Shown here: one piece after another, positions 34,235 to 43,024 of the stretch
Layout: every line of letters starts with the position of its first letter
How positions within the stretch are numbered: position 1 is the first letter of the stretch
Assembly: GCF_021341665.1 (NCBI RefSeq)
Contig: NZ_JAJTTH010000005.1
Coordinates: forward strand, 124,001 to 188,000
From: Pseudomonas sp. Au-Pse12
GTDB lineage: Bacteria; Pseudomonadota; Gammaproteobacteria; Pseudomonadales; Pseudomonadaceae
DNA: 64,000 nucleotides
Direction of reading: 5' to 3'
Notes under the pieces: generated by a model
Database searches by the model: none
What the model saw: the letters and a program-made list of their open reading frames with translations, nothing else
What the model was told of the DNA's origin: nothing
Translations under genes and position numbers: made by a program

Positions 34235-34564
34235 GATCGGGCCGTCGTGGAACAAAGCCGGGCATCTTACCCGCATTTGCCCGCAGCTTGGTGGGCTGCA
34301 TGATTTTGACATGCAAAGTTCGGGCGGGGCCGCTGTCCGGGTGATGCAGGCCGTTGGTTACTGGCTATCTGATGTCGCTGCTGGCTGCCTTGAGGTCGCA
34401 GGCAGAGCAGGTCGTGGTCGGTCGCGGGTTGATGATCGAAGTGTCAGTACTCCGCTGATGAACTAACGCGTTCGCGGTGAGGCGTGAAGGGGGCGCTGAG
34501 CACCATAACCATACGTTGATGTGCCTGGCAGCCGCCCGGCACTGCACTTTTCGGGGAAGTAACG
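34235..34564. other. Divergent spacer between the GH17 and betaine-binding genes
   Basis: Spacer of 330 bases with promoters for both genes expected. I see an imperfect hairpin (CTGCCTTGAGGTCGCAGGCAG) near 34,387 but no confident -35/-10 pair and no open frame with coding character. Confidence 0.5.
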
Positions 34565-35416
34565 ATGAAGATGCGACGACTCTTAGGCGCAGGTGCCGCA
34601 CTGGTACTTGCCGTCAGTTCCACTCTGGCCAGTGCCGACAGCAAGACCCTGAGCATCGGCTACGTCGACGGCTGGTCCGACAGCGTGGCAACCACCTATG
34701 TGGCGGCGGAGGTGATCAAGCAGAAGCTCGGTTATGACGTCAAGCTGCAAGCGGTGGCGACCGGGATCATGTGGCAGGGCGTGGCCACCGGCAAGCTCGA
34801 CGCCATGCTCTCGGCCTGGCTGCCGGTGACCCACGGCGAGTACTGGACCAAGAACAAGGACAAGGTTGTCGACTACGGCCCCAACTTCAAGGACGCCAAG
34901 ATCGGCCTGATCGTGCCCGAGTACGTCAAGGCCAAGTCCATCGAGGACCTCAAGGCCGACACCACCTTCAAGAACAAGATCGTTGGCATCGACGCCGGTT
35001 CAGGGGTGATGCTCAAGACCGACCAGGCGATCAAGGATTACGGCCTGGACTACAAGCTGCAGGCCAGTTCCGGTGCGGCGATGATCGCTGAATTGACGCG
35101 TGCCGAGGAAAAACAGGAATCCATCGCCGTGACCGGCTGGGTGCCGCACTGGATGTTCGCCAAGTGGAAACTGCGCTTCCTTGAAGACCCGAAAGGCGTG
35201 TATGGCGCTGCTGAAACCGTCAACAGCATCGGCAGCAAGGGCCTGGAGAAAAAAGCGCCGGAGGTGGCAGCGTTCCTGAAGAAATTCCAGTGGGCCTCCA
35301 AGGATGAGATTGGCGAGGTGATGCTGGCCATTCAGGATGGCGCCAAGCCCGATGCGGCAGCCAAGGAGTGGGTGAGCAAGCACCCGGAGCGGGTTGCCGA
35401 GTGGACGGCTAAATAG
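34565..35416 (+). CDS. betX: Glycine betaine/choline-type ABC substrate-binding protein (BetX-like)
   Basis: A 283-residue periplasmic binding protein with a signal peptide (residues 1-24, ASA-D) and an OpuAC-type domain. Quaternary-amine binding aromatics are visible in GYVDGWSDS (near 35), MLSAWLPVTHGEYW (near 80) and VTGWVPHWMFAKW (near 193). No permease or ATPase is linked, so it is an orphan that must dock on a CbcWV-type transporter elsewhere. In P. aeruginosa the orphan betaine binder BetX (PA3236) has the same neighbours, the DUF485 gene and actP. The ATG follows GGGGAAG. A strong terminator follows. Confidence 0.85.
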   Translation: MKMRRLLGAGAALVLAVSSTLASADSKTLSIGYVDGWSDSVATTYVAAEVIKQKLGYDVKLQAVATGIMWQGVATGKLDAMLSAWLPVTHGEYWTKNKDKVVDYGPNFKDAKIGLIVPEYVKAKSIEDLKADTTFKNKIVGIDAGSGVMLKTDQAIKDYGLDYKLQASSGAAMIAELTRAEEKQESIAVTGWVPHWMFAKWKLRFLEDPKGVYGAAETVNSIGSKGLEKKAPEVAAFLKKFQWASKDEIGEVMLAIQDGAKPDAAAKEWVSKHPERVAEWTAK

Positions 35417-35445
35417 TCGCGAAGCGTCTAGTTCAGGCTTCTTCA

Positions 35446-35478
35446 GGCCGCCCCCCTGGAAACGGGGGGCGGCCTTGT
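35446..35478 (+). terminator. Rho-independent terminator after betX
   Basis: Perfect 11-base G+C stem GGCCGCCCCCC / GGGGGGCGGCC with a 7-base loop and a TTGTAATTT tail. It separates betX from yjcH-actP. Confidence 0.85.
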
Positions 35479-35513
35479 AATTTCTGCGGAAAAAACTCGG
35501 CGCCGGGCCTAAT

Positions 35514-35538
35514 GTCGTTCTAATACTAAGGTCGTCTG
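35514..35538 (+). promoter_or_regulatory. Direct repeat upstream of yjcH-actP
   Basis: GTCGTTCT and GTCGTCTG, spaced 17 bases start to start, flank the A/T-rich TAATACTAAG about 75 bases before the yjcH start. Such spacing suits a NarL-type regulator dimer. Acetate uptake in Pseudomonas is under two-component control, but I cannot assign this site to a named protein. Confidence 0.35.
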
Positions 35539-35600
35539 GAACCTGCTCCATAGCCGCATAGAGTGGATTACGTTCCACCTAAAATCTGTGCTGCGAGGAT

Positions 35601-35608
35601 AAAAACAA
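35601..35608 (+). promoter_or_regulatory. Possible Hfq/Crc catabolite motif at the yjcH start
   Basis: AAAAACAA fits AANAANAA and runs into the ATG of yjcH, overlapping the region a ribosome must bind. Crc/Hfq repression of acetate genes is plausible in Pseudomonas. Confidence 0.45.
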
Positions 35609-35919
35609 TGAACGACAGCATTTACCTCTCGATTCAAAACAGCCCGCGCTTCAAGGAGCTGGTCAGCAAACGAGAGCGGTTCGCCTGGATTCTCTCGGTG
35701 ATCATGCTTGGGCTTTACTCGGCTTTCATTCTGTTGATCGCCTACGGGCCCCAGATCCTGGGAGCCAAAATCAGTCCTACCTCATCCATCACCTGGGGCA
35801 TTCCCATTGGTGTCGGCTTGATTGTCTCGGCCTTCGTCCTGACGGCCATCTATGTACGCCGCGCCAACGGTGAGTTCGACGACCTGAACAACGCGATCCT
35901 GAAGGAGGCTCAGCAATGA
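35608..35919 (+). CDS. yjcH: DUF485 membrane protein YjcH
   Basis: A 103-residue inner-membrane protein with two helices (about residues 24-46 and 60-83). The DUF485 signature [20 protein letters not shown] lies at the N-terminus and [17 protein letters not shown] at the end. It is the usual small partner encoded just before acetate permease and is thought to assist it. The stop overlaps the actP start by 4 bases. Confidence 0.93.
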   Translation: MNDSIYLSIQNSPRFKELVSKRERFAWILSVIMLGLYSAFILLIAYGPQILGAKISPTSSITWGIPIGVGLIVSAFVLTAIYVRRANGEFDDLNNAILKEAQQ

Positions 35920-37574
35920 TCCGACGTCTATTCGCAGCACTCGGTCTTGCCGCTTTCGCTCCCGCCCTCTGGGCTGCAGACGCCTTGACGGGTGAAGTTC
36001 ACAAGCAACCCCTCAATGTCTCGGCGATTGCGATGTTCGTGGTCTTCGTCGGGGCCACACTGTGCATCACCTACTGGGCCTCCAAGCGCAACAAGTCGGC
36101 TGCCGACTATTACGCGGCAGGCGGCAAGATCACCGGTTTCCAGAACGGTCTGGCAATTGCCGGTGACTACATGTCCGCGGCTTCCTTCCTGGGGATTTCC
36201 GCGCTGGTGTTCACTTCCGGCTATGACGGCCTGATCTACTCCATCGGCTTCCTGGTGGGCTGGCCGATCATTCTGTTCCTGATCGCCGAGCGCCTGCGCA
36301 ACCTGGGCAAGTACACCTTTGCCGACGTGGCGTCCTATCGCCTCGGGCAGACCCAGATCCGCACCCTGTCGGCCTGCGGTTCGCTGGTGGTGGTGGCGTT
36401 CTACCTGATCGCGCAGATGGTGGGTGCCGGCAAGCTGATCCAGCTGCTGTTCGGCCTCGACTACCATGTGGCGGTGATCCTGGTGGGGATCCTGATGTGC
36501 CTGTATGTGCTGTTCGGCGGCATGCTGGCCACTACCTGGGTGCAGATCATCAAGGCAGTGCTGCTGTTGTCCGGCGCGTCCTTCATGGCGCTGATGGTGA
36601 TGAAGCACGTCAACTTCGACTTCAATACGCTGTTCTCCGAAGCGATCAAGGTTCACCCCAAAGGTGAAGCCATCATGAGCCCGGGCGGCTTGGTGAAGGA
36701 TCCGATCTCGGCCTTCTCCCTGGGGCTGGCACTGATGTTCGGTACGGCCGGTCTGCCGCACATCCTGATGCGCTTCTTCACCGTCAGTGATGCCAAGGAA
36801 GCCCGCAAGAGCGTGCTCTACGCCACAGGTTTCATCGGCTACTTCTACATCCTGACGTTCATCATCGGCTTTGGCGCGATCCTCCTGGTGAGCACCAACC
36901 CGGACTTCAAGGACGCCGCAGGCGCCTTGCTCGGCGGCAACAACATGGCGGCGGTGCACCTGGCCAACGCGGTGGGTGGCAGCGTGTTCCTCGGCTTCAT
37001 CTCGGCAGTGGCTTTCGCCACCATCCTGGCTGTGGTTGCAGGCCTGACCCTGGCAGGCGCTTCGGCGGTGTCCCACGACCTGTATGCCAGCGTGATCAAG
37101 AAGGGCAAGGCCAACGAGAAGGATGAGATCCGCGTTTCCAAGATCACCACGGTGGCTCTGGGTGTGTTGGCGATCGGTCTGGGCATTCTCTTTGAAAGCC
37201 AGAACATCGCGTTCATGGTGGGCCTGGCATTCTCTATCGCCGCCAGCTGCAACTTCCCGGTTCTGCTGCTTTCCATGTACTGGAAGAAGCTCACCACCCG
37301 TGGCGCCATGATTGGCGGCTGGATGGGCCTGGTGAGTGCCGTGGCGCTGATGATCCTGGGGCCGACCATCTGGGTGCAGATCCTGCATCACGAGAAGGCG
37401 ATCTTCCCTTACGAGTACCCAGCGTTGTTCTCGATGATGATTGCCTTCATCGGTATCTGGTTCTTCTCCATCACCGACAAGTCGGCCTCGGCGGCCAATG
37501 AGCGGGCCCTGTTCTTCCCGCAGTTCGTGCGTTCGCAGACCGGCCTTGGCGCCAGTGGGGCGGTGTCGCACTAA
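35916..37574 (+). CDS. actP: Cation/acetate symporter ActP
   Basis: A 552-residue sodium:solute symporter family protein with an N-terminal signal-like segment (ending LWAAD) and about 13-14 helices. Family motifs are [30 protein letters not shown] (about residues 65-95), [17 protein letters not shown] near 205 and [25 protein letters not shown] near 290. It imports acetate and other short carboxylates with Na+. It is co-translated with yjcH and followed by a strong terminator. It may also take up related acids released by the flanking pathways. Confidence 0.95.
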   Translation: MIRRLFAALGLAAFAPALWAADALTGEVHKQPLNVSAIAMFVVFVGATLCITYWASKRNKSAADYYAAGGKITGFQNGLAIAGDYMSAASFLGISALVFTSGYDGLIYSIGFLVGWPIILFLIAERLRNLGKYTFADVASYRLGQTQIRTLSACGSLVVVAFYLIAQMVGAGKLIQLLFGLDYHVAVILVGILMCLYVLFGGMLATTWVQIIKAVLLLSGASFMALMVMKHVNFDFNTLFSEAIKVHPKGEAIMSPGGLVKDPISAFSLGLALMFGTAGLPHILMRFFTVSDAKEARKSVLYATGFIGYFYILTFIIGFGAILLVSTNPDFKDAAGALLGGNNMAAVHLANAVGGSVFLGFISAVAFATILAVVAGLTLAGASAVSHDLYASVIKKGKANEKDEIRVSKITTVALGVLAIGLGILFESQNIAFMVGLAFSIAASCNFPVLLLSMYWKKLTTRGAMIGGWMGLVSAVALMILGPTIWVQILHHEKAIFPYEYPALFSMMIAFIGIWFFSITDKSASAANERALFFPQFVRSQTGLGASGAVSH

Positions 37575-37620
37575 GCCGGATGGATGCATCGGCTTCTATA
37601 TAGAAGCTGCGTAATGGCGA

Positions 37621-37652
37621 AATGCCTCGGTCGAGAGACCGGGGCATTTTTT
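37621..37652 (+). terminator. Rho-independent terminator after actP
   Basis: A 12-base stem with one mismatch (AATGCCTCGGTC / GACCGGGGCATT), a GAGA loop and a T6 tail. Confidence 0.9.
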
Positions 37653-37698
37653 ATGCCTGTCCACCCTGTCCGGATGCATCTGGCTGTCGACGCAAGCC

Positions 37699-37788
37699 CC
37701 TAGGAGCTGGCTTGTCGACGAGGGCGTACTTGGGGGCTGGGGATGCAAGGCTTGCGGAGTTTTTCGCCGGCAAGCCGGCTCCTGCGAG
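37699..37788. repeat. REPIN-type inverted repeat pair
   Basis: CCTAGGAGCTGGCTTGTCGAC at the left and the inverse TTCGCCGGCAAGCCGGCTCC at the right bound about 90 bases between the actP and gltA terminators. It is the same family as the elements near 24,600 and 58,400. Confidence 0.85.
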
Positions 37789-37820
37789 GTGTGGGCGGGG
37801 AGCGGGGAGGGCAGAAACAA

Positions 37821-37850
37821 ATACGGCCTCTGTTAGAGGCCGTATCCGGT
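37821..37850 (-). terminator. gltA terminator
   Basis: Perfect stem ATACGGCCTC / GAGGCCGTAT with a 5-base loop. Read on the minus strand it is followed by TTTGTTT, just past the gltA stop. Confidence 0.85.
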
Positions 37851-37879
37851 GCAGCTAAGACGCGTGCGCAAGGCAGGTC

Positions 37880-39169
37880 TTATTTGCGGTCTTCCAGTTT
37901 GGTGATGTCACGCGACTCGTAGCCGGTGTACAGCTGGCGTGGGCGGCCGATCTTGTACGGGCTGGAGAGCATTTCCTTCCAGTGCGAGATCCAGCCGACG
38001 GTCCGCGCCAGGGCGAAGATCACGGTGAACATGCTGGTTGGGATGCCGATTGCCTTGAGGATGATCCCCGAGTAGAAGTCGACGTTCGGGTACAGCGAGC
38101 GTTCGATGAAGTACGGGTCGGTCAGGGCGATCTCTTCCAGGCGCATGGCCAGTTCGAGTTGCGGATCGTTGTTGATGCCCAGTTCCTTGAGAACTTCGTC
38201 GCAGGTCTGCTTCATCACGGTGGCGCGCGGGTCGCGGTTTTTATACACGCGGTGACCGAAGCCCATGAGTTTGAACGGATCGTTCTTGTCCTTGGCCTTG
38301 GCGATGAACTTGTCGATGTTCGAGACATCGCCAATTTCGTCGAGCATGGTCAGTACGGCTTCGTTGGCGCCGCCGTGGGCAGGGCCCCAGAGTGCCGCGA
38401 TACCGGCTGCGATACAGGCGAACGGGTTGGCACCCGAAGAGCCTGCCAGACGCACGGTGGAGGTCGAGGCGTTCTGTTCGTGGTCGGCGTGGAGGATGAA
38501 GATCCGGTCCATTGCCTTGGCCAGTACCGGGCTGATCGGTTTGATCTCGCACGGGGTGTTGAACATCATGTGCAGGAAGTTTTCCGCGTACGACAGGTCG
38601 TTGCGCGGGTACATCATCGGCTGGCCCATGGAGTACTTGTAAACCATCGCTGCCAGGGTCGGCATCTTGGCCACCAGGCGCACGGCGGAAATCTCGCGGT
38701 GCTGCGGGTTATTGATATCCAGGGAGTCGTGGTAGAACGCCGACAGGGCGCCGACTACGCCGCACATCACCGCCATTGGGTGGGCGTCGCGACGGAAACC
38801 GTTGAAGAAGCTCTTCAGCTGTTCGTGAACCATGGTGTGGTTCTTCACGGTGCTGACGAACTGGGCCTTCTGTTCGGCGGTGGGCAATTCACCGTTGAGC
38901 AGCAGGTAGCAGGTTTCCAGGTAGTCCGATTTCTCGGCCAGCTGTTCGATCGGGTAGCCGCGATGCAGCAGGATGCCGTTGTCGCCGTCGATGTAGGTGA
39001 TTTTCGACTCGCAGGAGGCGGTCGACATGAAACCCGGGTCAAAAGTGAAGCGGCCCGTGGCCGTCAGACCCCGAACATCGATTACATCGGGACCAACGGT
39101 GCCGGTTAAAATGGGCAGCTCGACGGGGGCTGCGCCCTCGATGATCAACTGCGCTTTTTTGTCAGCCAT
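37880..39169 (-). CDS. gltA: Citrate synthase
   Basis: A 429-residue type II (hexameric, Gram-negative) citrate synthase that condenses oxaloacetate with acetyl-CoA. The catalytic residues are in [12 protein letters not shown] (His near 265), [13 protein letters not shown] (His near 306) and VDFYSGI (Asp near 363). It is divergent from sdhC across a 350-base control region. The ATG has GGAGGCC upstream. Confidence 0.98.
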   Translation of the reverse strand: MADKKAQLIIEGAAPVELPILTGTVGPDVIDVRGLTATGRFTFDPGFMSTASCESKITYIDGDNGILLHRGYPIEQLAEKSDYLETCYLLLNGELPTAEQKAQFVSTVKNHTMVHEQLKSFFNGFRRDAHPMAVMCGVVGALSAFYHDSLDINNPQHREISAVRLVAKMPTLAAMVYKYSMGQPMMYPRNDLSYAENFLHMMFNTPCEIKPISPVLAKAMDRIFILHADHEQNASTSTVRLAGSSGANPFACIAAGIAALWGPAHGGANEAVLTMLDEIGDVSNIDKFIAKAKDKNDPFKLMGFGHRVYKNRDPRATVMKQTCDEVLKELGINNDPQLELAMRLEEIALTDPYFIERSLYPNVDFYSGIILKAIGIPTSMFTVIFALARTVGWISHWKEMLSSPYKIGRPRQLYTGYESRDITKLEDRK

Positions 39170-39227
39170 GTGGCCTCCTATTTATGCTTGAAATCATCAG
39201 ACAGACCCCCCACGCAGGGCCCGCACC

Positions 39228-39255
39228 ACTATAGTGAGATAAATCTGAATGTCAA
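39228..39255 (-). promoter_or_regulatory. gltA sigma70 promoter
   Basis: On the minus strand TTGACA (39250-39255), 16 bases, TATAGT (39228-39233). It gives a leader of about 50 bases before the gltA ATG. Both boxes are near consensus. Confidence 0.8.
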
Positions 39256-39369
39256 TTTGCCTAAAGTCTTGTCCCAGAAGGCTTTGGGGCCGATTTTTTA
39301 GCGAAATTCAGCGCCATTTACGCCTTTTATAAGGCTAACGCAATCAGCTATTAGGGGAAGGCGTTTGCG

Positions 39370-39398
39370 TTGTCATTAGTAGCCTAACTGTCTATACT
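39370..39398 (+). promoter_or_regulatory. sdhC sigma70 promoter
   Basis: TTGTCA (39370-39375), 17 bases, TATACT (39393-39398). A leader of about 115 bases precedes the GTG of sdhC and contains short inverted repeats (CCTAGG-free, GGGG/CCCC pairings near 39,430-39,510). Between the two divergent promoters lies A/T-rich DNA with no gene. Confidence 0.78.
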
Positions 39399-39519
39399 CG
39401 GCCACCGACCTCCGTAGGCTTCTGGGCCCGCTTTATTGGGGGTCGCACTCCCTGGGTAGTGGTTACCTGACCAGTGCACTCCCCAACAACTTTGCCCTGA
39501 TTGTTAGGGGCTCTTCAGT

Positions 39520-39906
39520 GTGAAAAAAGCCGTGAATAGCCAACGACCTGTAAACCTAGACCTAAGGACCATCAAACTCCCCATCACCGGCGTTACGTCG
39601 TTTCTTCACCGTGTTTCCGGCATCATCCTCTTCCTGGGCATCGGCATCATGCTTTATGCATTGAGCAAATCCCTGGGCTCCGAGGAAGGCTATGCCGAGG
39701 TGAAGGCGTGCTTGACCAGTCCGCTGGCCAAATTCGTTGCATGGGGCCTCCTGTCCGCCTTGCTGTATCACTTGGTGGCCGGTGTACGCCATCTGATCAT
39801 GGACATGGGCATCGGTGAGACGCTGGAAGGCGGCAAGCTGGGCTCGAAAATCGTTATCGCCGTATCCGTGGTGGTAATCGTTCTGGCGGGAGTTTGGATA
39901 TGGTAA
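39520..39906 (+). CDS. sdhC: Succinate dehydrogenase cytochrome b556 subunit
   Basis: A 128-residue membrane anchor of complex II with three helices. The RPVNLDLRTIKLPITGVTSFLHRVSGI entry holds quinone-site residues, and the haem-ligand His is in LLYHLVAGVRHLIMD near residue 84. It starts at GTG; the N-terminus fits the family. Its stop overlaps the sdhD ATG. It leads the sdhCDAB-sucAB-lpd-sucCD supercluster. Confidence 0.96.
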   Translation: MKKAVNSQRPVNLDLRTIKLPITGVTSFLHRVSGIILFLGIGIMLYALSKSLGSEEGYAEVKACLTSPLAKFVAWGLLSALLYHLVAGVRHLIMDMGIGETLEGGKLGSKIVIAVSVVVIVLAGVWIW

Positions 39907-40268
39907 CCAGCGTTACGAACCTGTCGCGTTCGGGCCTTTATGACTGGATGGCACAACGTGTGTCTGCGGTCGTTCTCGCGGCTTATTTCATTTTCCTGAT
40001 CGGATACCTCGTAGCGAATCCGGGCATTGACTACACCCAGTGGCATGGCCTGTTCGCAAACAACTGGATGCGTATCTTCAGTCTGCTGGCCATGGTGGCC
40101 CTGGGCGCTCACGCCTGGGTCGGCATGTGGACCATCTCGACTGACTACCTGACGCCGATGGCGCTGGGCAAGTCGGCGACAGCAGTGCGTTTCCTTTTCC
40201 AGGCAGTATGCGGCGTTGCGATGTTCGCTTACTTCGTCTGGGGTGTGCAGATTCTCTGGGGTATCTGA
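39900..40268 (+). CDS. sdhD: Succinate dehydrogenase membrane anchor subunit SdhD
   Basis: A 122-residue three-helix anchor. The conserved GLYDWMAQRVSAVVLAAYF is at residues 11-29 and the haem/quinone region HAWVGMWTISTDYLTP is near 71. The ATG overlaps the sdhC stop; the three-residue-longer TTG start is less likely. It binds haem b with SdhC and forms part of the ubiquinone site. Confidence 0.96.
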   Translation: MVTSVTNLSRSGLYDWMAQRVSAVVLAAYFIFLIGYLVANPGIDYTQWHGLFANNWMRIFSLLAMVALGAHAWVGMWTISTDYLTPMALGKSATAVRFLFQAVCGVAMFAYFVWGVQILWGI

Positions 40269-40271
40269 TTC

Positions 40272-42044
40272 ATGGCTAACATTCCAACCATTTCTTTCGA
40301 CGCCATCATCATTGGCGGCGGCGGCGCCGGCATGCGTGCCGCACTGCAGCTGGCCCAGGGTGGTCACAAGACTGCCGTGATCACCAAGGTGTTCCCGACC
40401 CGTTCGCACACTGTGTCTGCCCAAGGCGGCATCACCTGCGCGATCGCCTCGGCGGACCCGAACGATGACTGGCGCTGGCACATGTACGATACCGTCAAGG
40501 GTTCCGACTACATCGGTGACCAGGACGCTATCGAATACATGTGTCAGGAAGGCCCGGCTGCGGTCTTCGAACTGGACCACATGGGTCTGCCGTTCTCCCG
40601 TACCGAAACCGGCCGCATCTACCAGCGTCCTTTCGGCGGTCAGTCCAAGGACTACGGTAAGGGTGGCCAGGCTGCTCGTACCTGCGCCGCTTCCGACCGT
40701 ACCGGTCACGCGCTGCTGCACACCCTTTATCAGGGCAACCTGAAAGCCGGTACCACCTTCCTCAACGAGTGGTACGCGGTCGATCTGGTGAAGAACCAGG
40801 ATGGTGCCTTCGTTGGTGTGATCGCTATCTGCATCGAAACCGGCGAAACCACCTACATCCGTTCCAAAGCCACCGTTCTGGCGACTGGCGGTGCAGGCCG
40901 TATCTACGCTTCCACCACTAACGCCCTGATCAACACCGGTGACGGCGTTGGTATGGCGCTGCGTGCTGGCGTTCCGGTGCAAGACATCGAAATGTGGCAG
41001 TTCCACCCGACCGGCATTGCCGGCGCCGGTGTACTGGTAACCGAAGGTTGCCGTGGTGAAGGTGGCTACCTGATCAACAAGCATGGCGAGCGTTTCATGG
41101 AGCGTTATGCTCCGAACGCCAAAGACCTGGCTGGCCGCGACGTTGTTGCGCGTTCCATGGTCAAGGAAATCATCGCCGGTAACGGCTGTGGCCCTAACGG
41201 TGACCACGTGATGCTGAAGCTCGACCACCTGGGTGAGGAAGTGCTGCACAGCCGCCTGCCTGGTATCTGCGAGCTGTCCAAGACCTTCGCCCACGTTGAC
41301 CCGGTCGTTGCTCCGGTTCCGGTCGTTCCTACCTGCCACTACATGATGGGCGGCGTTGCCACCAACATTCATGGCCAGGCAATCACTCAGAACGCCGCTG
41401 GCGAAGACACCATCATCCCTGGCCTGTTCGCAGTGGGTGAAGTGGCTTGCGTATCGGTACACGGCGCCAACCGTCTGGGCGGCAACTCGCTGCTGGACCT
41501 GGTGGTGTTCGGCCGTGCGGCTGGTCTGCACCTGGAAAAAGCCCTGACCGACGGTATCGAGTACCGCGACGCCAGCGACACCGACGTCGATGTAGCCCTG
41601 AACCGTCTGGCCAAGCTCAACGAGCGCACCACCGGTGAAGACGTTGCAACCCTGCGTCGCGAGCTGCAGAACTGTATGCAGAACTACTTCGGTGTATTCC
41701 GTACTGGCGAATACATGCAGAAGGGTATCGCCCAGCTGGCTGAGCTGCGCGAGCGTATCGCCAACGTCAAGATCAACGACAAGTCTCAAGCTTTCAACAC
41801 TGCGCGTATCGAAGCACTTGAGCTGCAGAACCTGCTGGAAGTGGCCGAAGCCACCGCCATCGCTGCCGAAGTGCGTAAAGAGTCCCGCGGCGCTCACGCC
41901 CGTGAAGACTTTGAAGACCGTGACGACGAAAACTGGCTGTGCCACACCCTGTACTTCCCGGGTGAGAAGCGCGTTGCCAAGCGTGCGGTCAACTTCTCGC
42001 CGAAGACTGTTCCGACTTTCGAACCAAAAGTCCGGACTTACTAA
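40272..42044 (+). CDS. sdhA: Succinate dehydrogenase flavoprotein subunit
   Basis: A 590-residue flavoprotein that oxidises succinate to fumarate. The FAD dinucleotide fold is [14 protein letters not shown] near residue 12, the flavin-attachment His is in [11 protein letters not shown] near 43, and the substrate site lies in [22 protein letters not shown] and [22 protein letters not shown]. It starts 3 bases after sdhD. Codons are shifted to highly expressed types (many CGT and GGT). Confidence 0.98.
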   Translation: MANIPTISFDAIIIGGGGAGMRAALQLAQGGHKTAVITKVFPTRSHTVSAQGGITCAIASADPNDDWRWHMYDTVKGSDYIGDQDAIEYMCQEGPAAVFELDHMGLPFSRTETGRIYQRPFGGQSKDYGKGGQAARTCAASDRTGHALLHTLYQGNLKAGTTFLNEWYAVDLVKNQDGAFVGVIAICIETGETTYIRSKATVLATGGAGRIYASTTNALINTGDGVGMALRAGVPVQDIEMWQFHPTGIAGAGVLVTEGCRGEGGYLINKHGERFMERYAPNAKDLAGRDVVARSMVKEIIAGNGCGPNGDHVMLKLDHLGEEVLHSRLPGICELSKTFAHVDPVVAPVPVVPTCHYMMGGVATNIHGQAITQNAAGEDTIIPGLFAVGEVACVSVHGANRLGGNSLLDLVVFGRAAGLHLEKALTDGIEYRDASDTDVDVALNRLAKLNERTTGEDVATLRRELQNCMQNYFGVFRTGEYMQKGIAQLAELRERIANVKINDKSQAFNTARIEALELQNLLEVAEATAIAAEVRKESRGAHAREDFEDRDDENWLCHTLYFPGEKRVAKRAVNFSPKTVPTFEPKVRTY

Positions 42045-42056
42045 AGGGTGATCGAT

Positions 42057-42761
42057 ATGTTGCAAGTTGAAGTTTATCGTTACAACCCTGACACCGACTC
42101 GGCGCCGAAAACCCAGGTTTTCCAGGTCGACACCGGTGGCAAGGATTTGATGGTGCTGGACGTGCTGGCGCTGATCAAAGAGCAGGACGAAGGTTTCTCC
42201 TATCGTCGTTCCTGCCGTGAAGGCGTTTGCGGTTCCGACGGCATGAACATCAACGGCAAGAATGGCCTGGCGTGCATCACGCCGCTGTCTGCCGTGGTCA
42301 AGAAGAACAAGTTGGTTGTTCGTCCGCTGCCAGGTCTGCCGGTTATCCGTGACCTAGTCGTCGATATGAGCATCTTCTACAAGCAATACGAGAAGGTGAA
42401 GCCATTCCTGCAGAACGATACGCCGGCTCCGGCCATCGAGCGTCTGCAGTCCCCGGAAGAGCGCGAGAAGCTCGACGGTCTGTACGAGTGCATCCTGTGC
42501 GCTTGCTGCTCGACCTCCTGCCCATCCTTCTGGTGGAACCCGGACAAGTTCCTGGGTCCAGCTGCCCTGCTGCAAGCCTATCGCTTCCTGGCAGACAGCC
42601 GTGACACCAAGACATCCGAGCGTCTGGCTTCGCTGGATGACCCGTTCAGCGTATTCCGCTGCCGGGGCATCATGAACTGCGTCAACGTATGTCCGAAAGG
42701 CCTGAACCCGACTAAGGCCATCGGTCACATTCGTAACATGCTGCTGCAGAGTGGCGTGTGA
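42057..42761 (+). CDS. sdhB: Succinate dehydrogenase iron-sulfur subunit
   Basis: A 234-residue three-cluster protein. The 2Fe-2S ligands are in SCREGVCGSDGMNINGKNGLAC (about residues 55-76), the 4Fe-4S ligands in CILCACCSTSC (about 146-156), and the 3Fe-4S ligands in CRGIMNCVNVCPKG (about 203-216). It passes electrons from FAD to quinone. The ATG has AAAGGGTG upstream; a GTG three codons earlier is an alternative. A terminator-like hairpin follows. Confidence 0.97.
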   Translation: MLQVEVYRYNPDTDSAPKTQVFQVDTGGKDLMVLDVLALIKEQDEGFSYRRSCREGVCGSDGMNINGKNGLACITPLSAVVKKNKLVVRPLPGLPVIRDLVVDMSIFYKQYEKVKPFLQNDTPAPAIERLQSPEEREKLDGLYECILCACCSTSCPSFWWNPDKFLGPAALLQAYRFLADSRDTKTSERLASLDDPFSVFRCRGIMNCVNVCPKGLNPTKAIGHIRNMLLQSGV

Positions 42762-42840
42762 TTCAGCTGTTGTACCCGTAGGACCGCTGTACCCGTAAAA
42801 GCCAAGGCGCGGGCTTCAACCCGCGTCATGGCTCTAACCT

Positions 42841-42875
42841 GAGCAGCAGCTCACAAAGTGGCTGCTCTTATTTTT
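42841..42875 (+). terminator. Terminator or attenuator between sdhB and sucA
   Basis: GAGCAGC / GCTGCTC arms (42841-42847 and 42861-42867) with a 13-base loop and a TTATTTTT tail. An upstream GCGGG/CCCGC hairpin near 42,802 and TCCGGG/CCCGGA near 42,899 flank it. It may partly separate the sdh and suc transcripts. Confidence 0.65.
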
Positions 42876-43024
42876 GAAGAAATGAGACAAGCAGGGGCAT
42901 CCGGGCTGGTACCCGGACTATCAGCGTGATCCTAAGTGGCTTGTTTTGGTCGCTGCATTCGGACTTCTGCAAGCTTGCTCGGTGTCGTCGCCGGTGGTGT
43001 TCCCCTAACCGAGGGTGACCAAGC

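Noticed and set aside
34525..34540. A GG-N10-GC pattern (TGGCAG...CCGGC) upstream of betX as a sigma54 promoter
   Set aside because: The -12 half lacks the TTGC core, and the predicted leader would be only about 20 bases; GG-N10-GC is frequent by chance in this base composition.
39768..42065. A 765-codon minus-strand open frame over sdhA and sdhD
   Set aside because: Shadow of sdhA codon usage. No domain, and sdhA/sdhD are certain.
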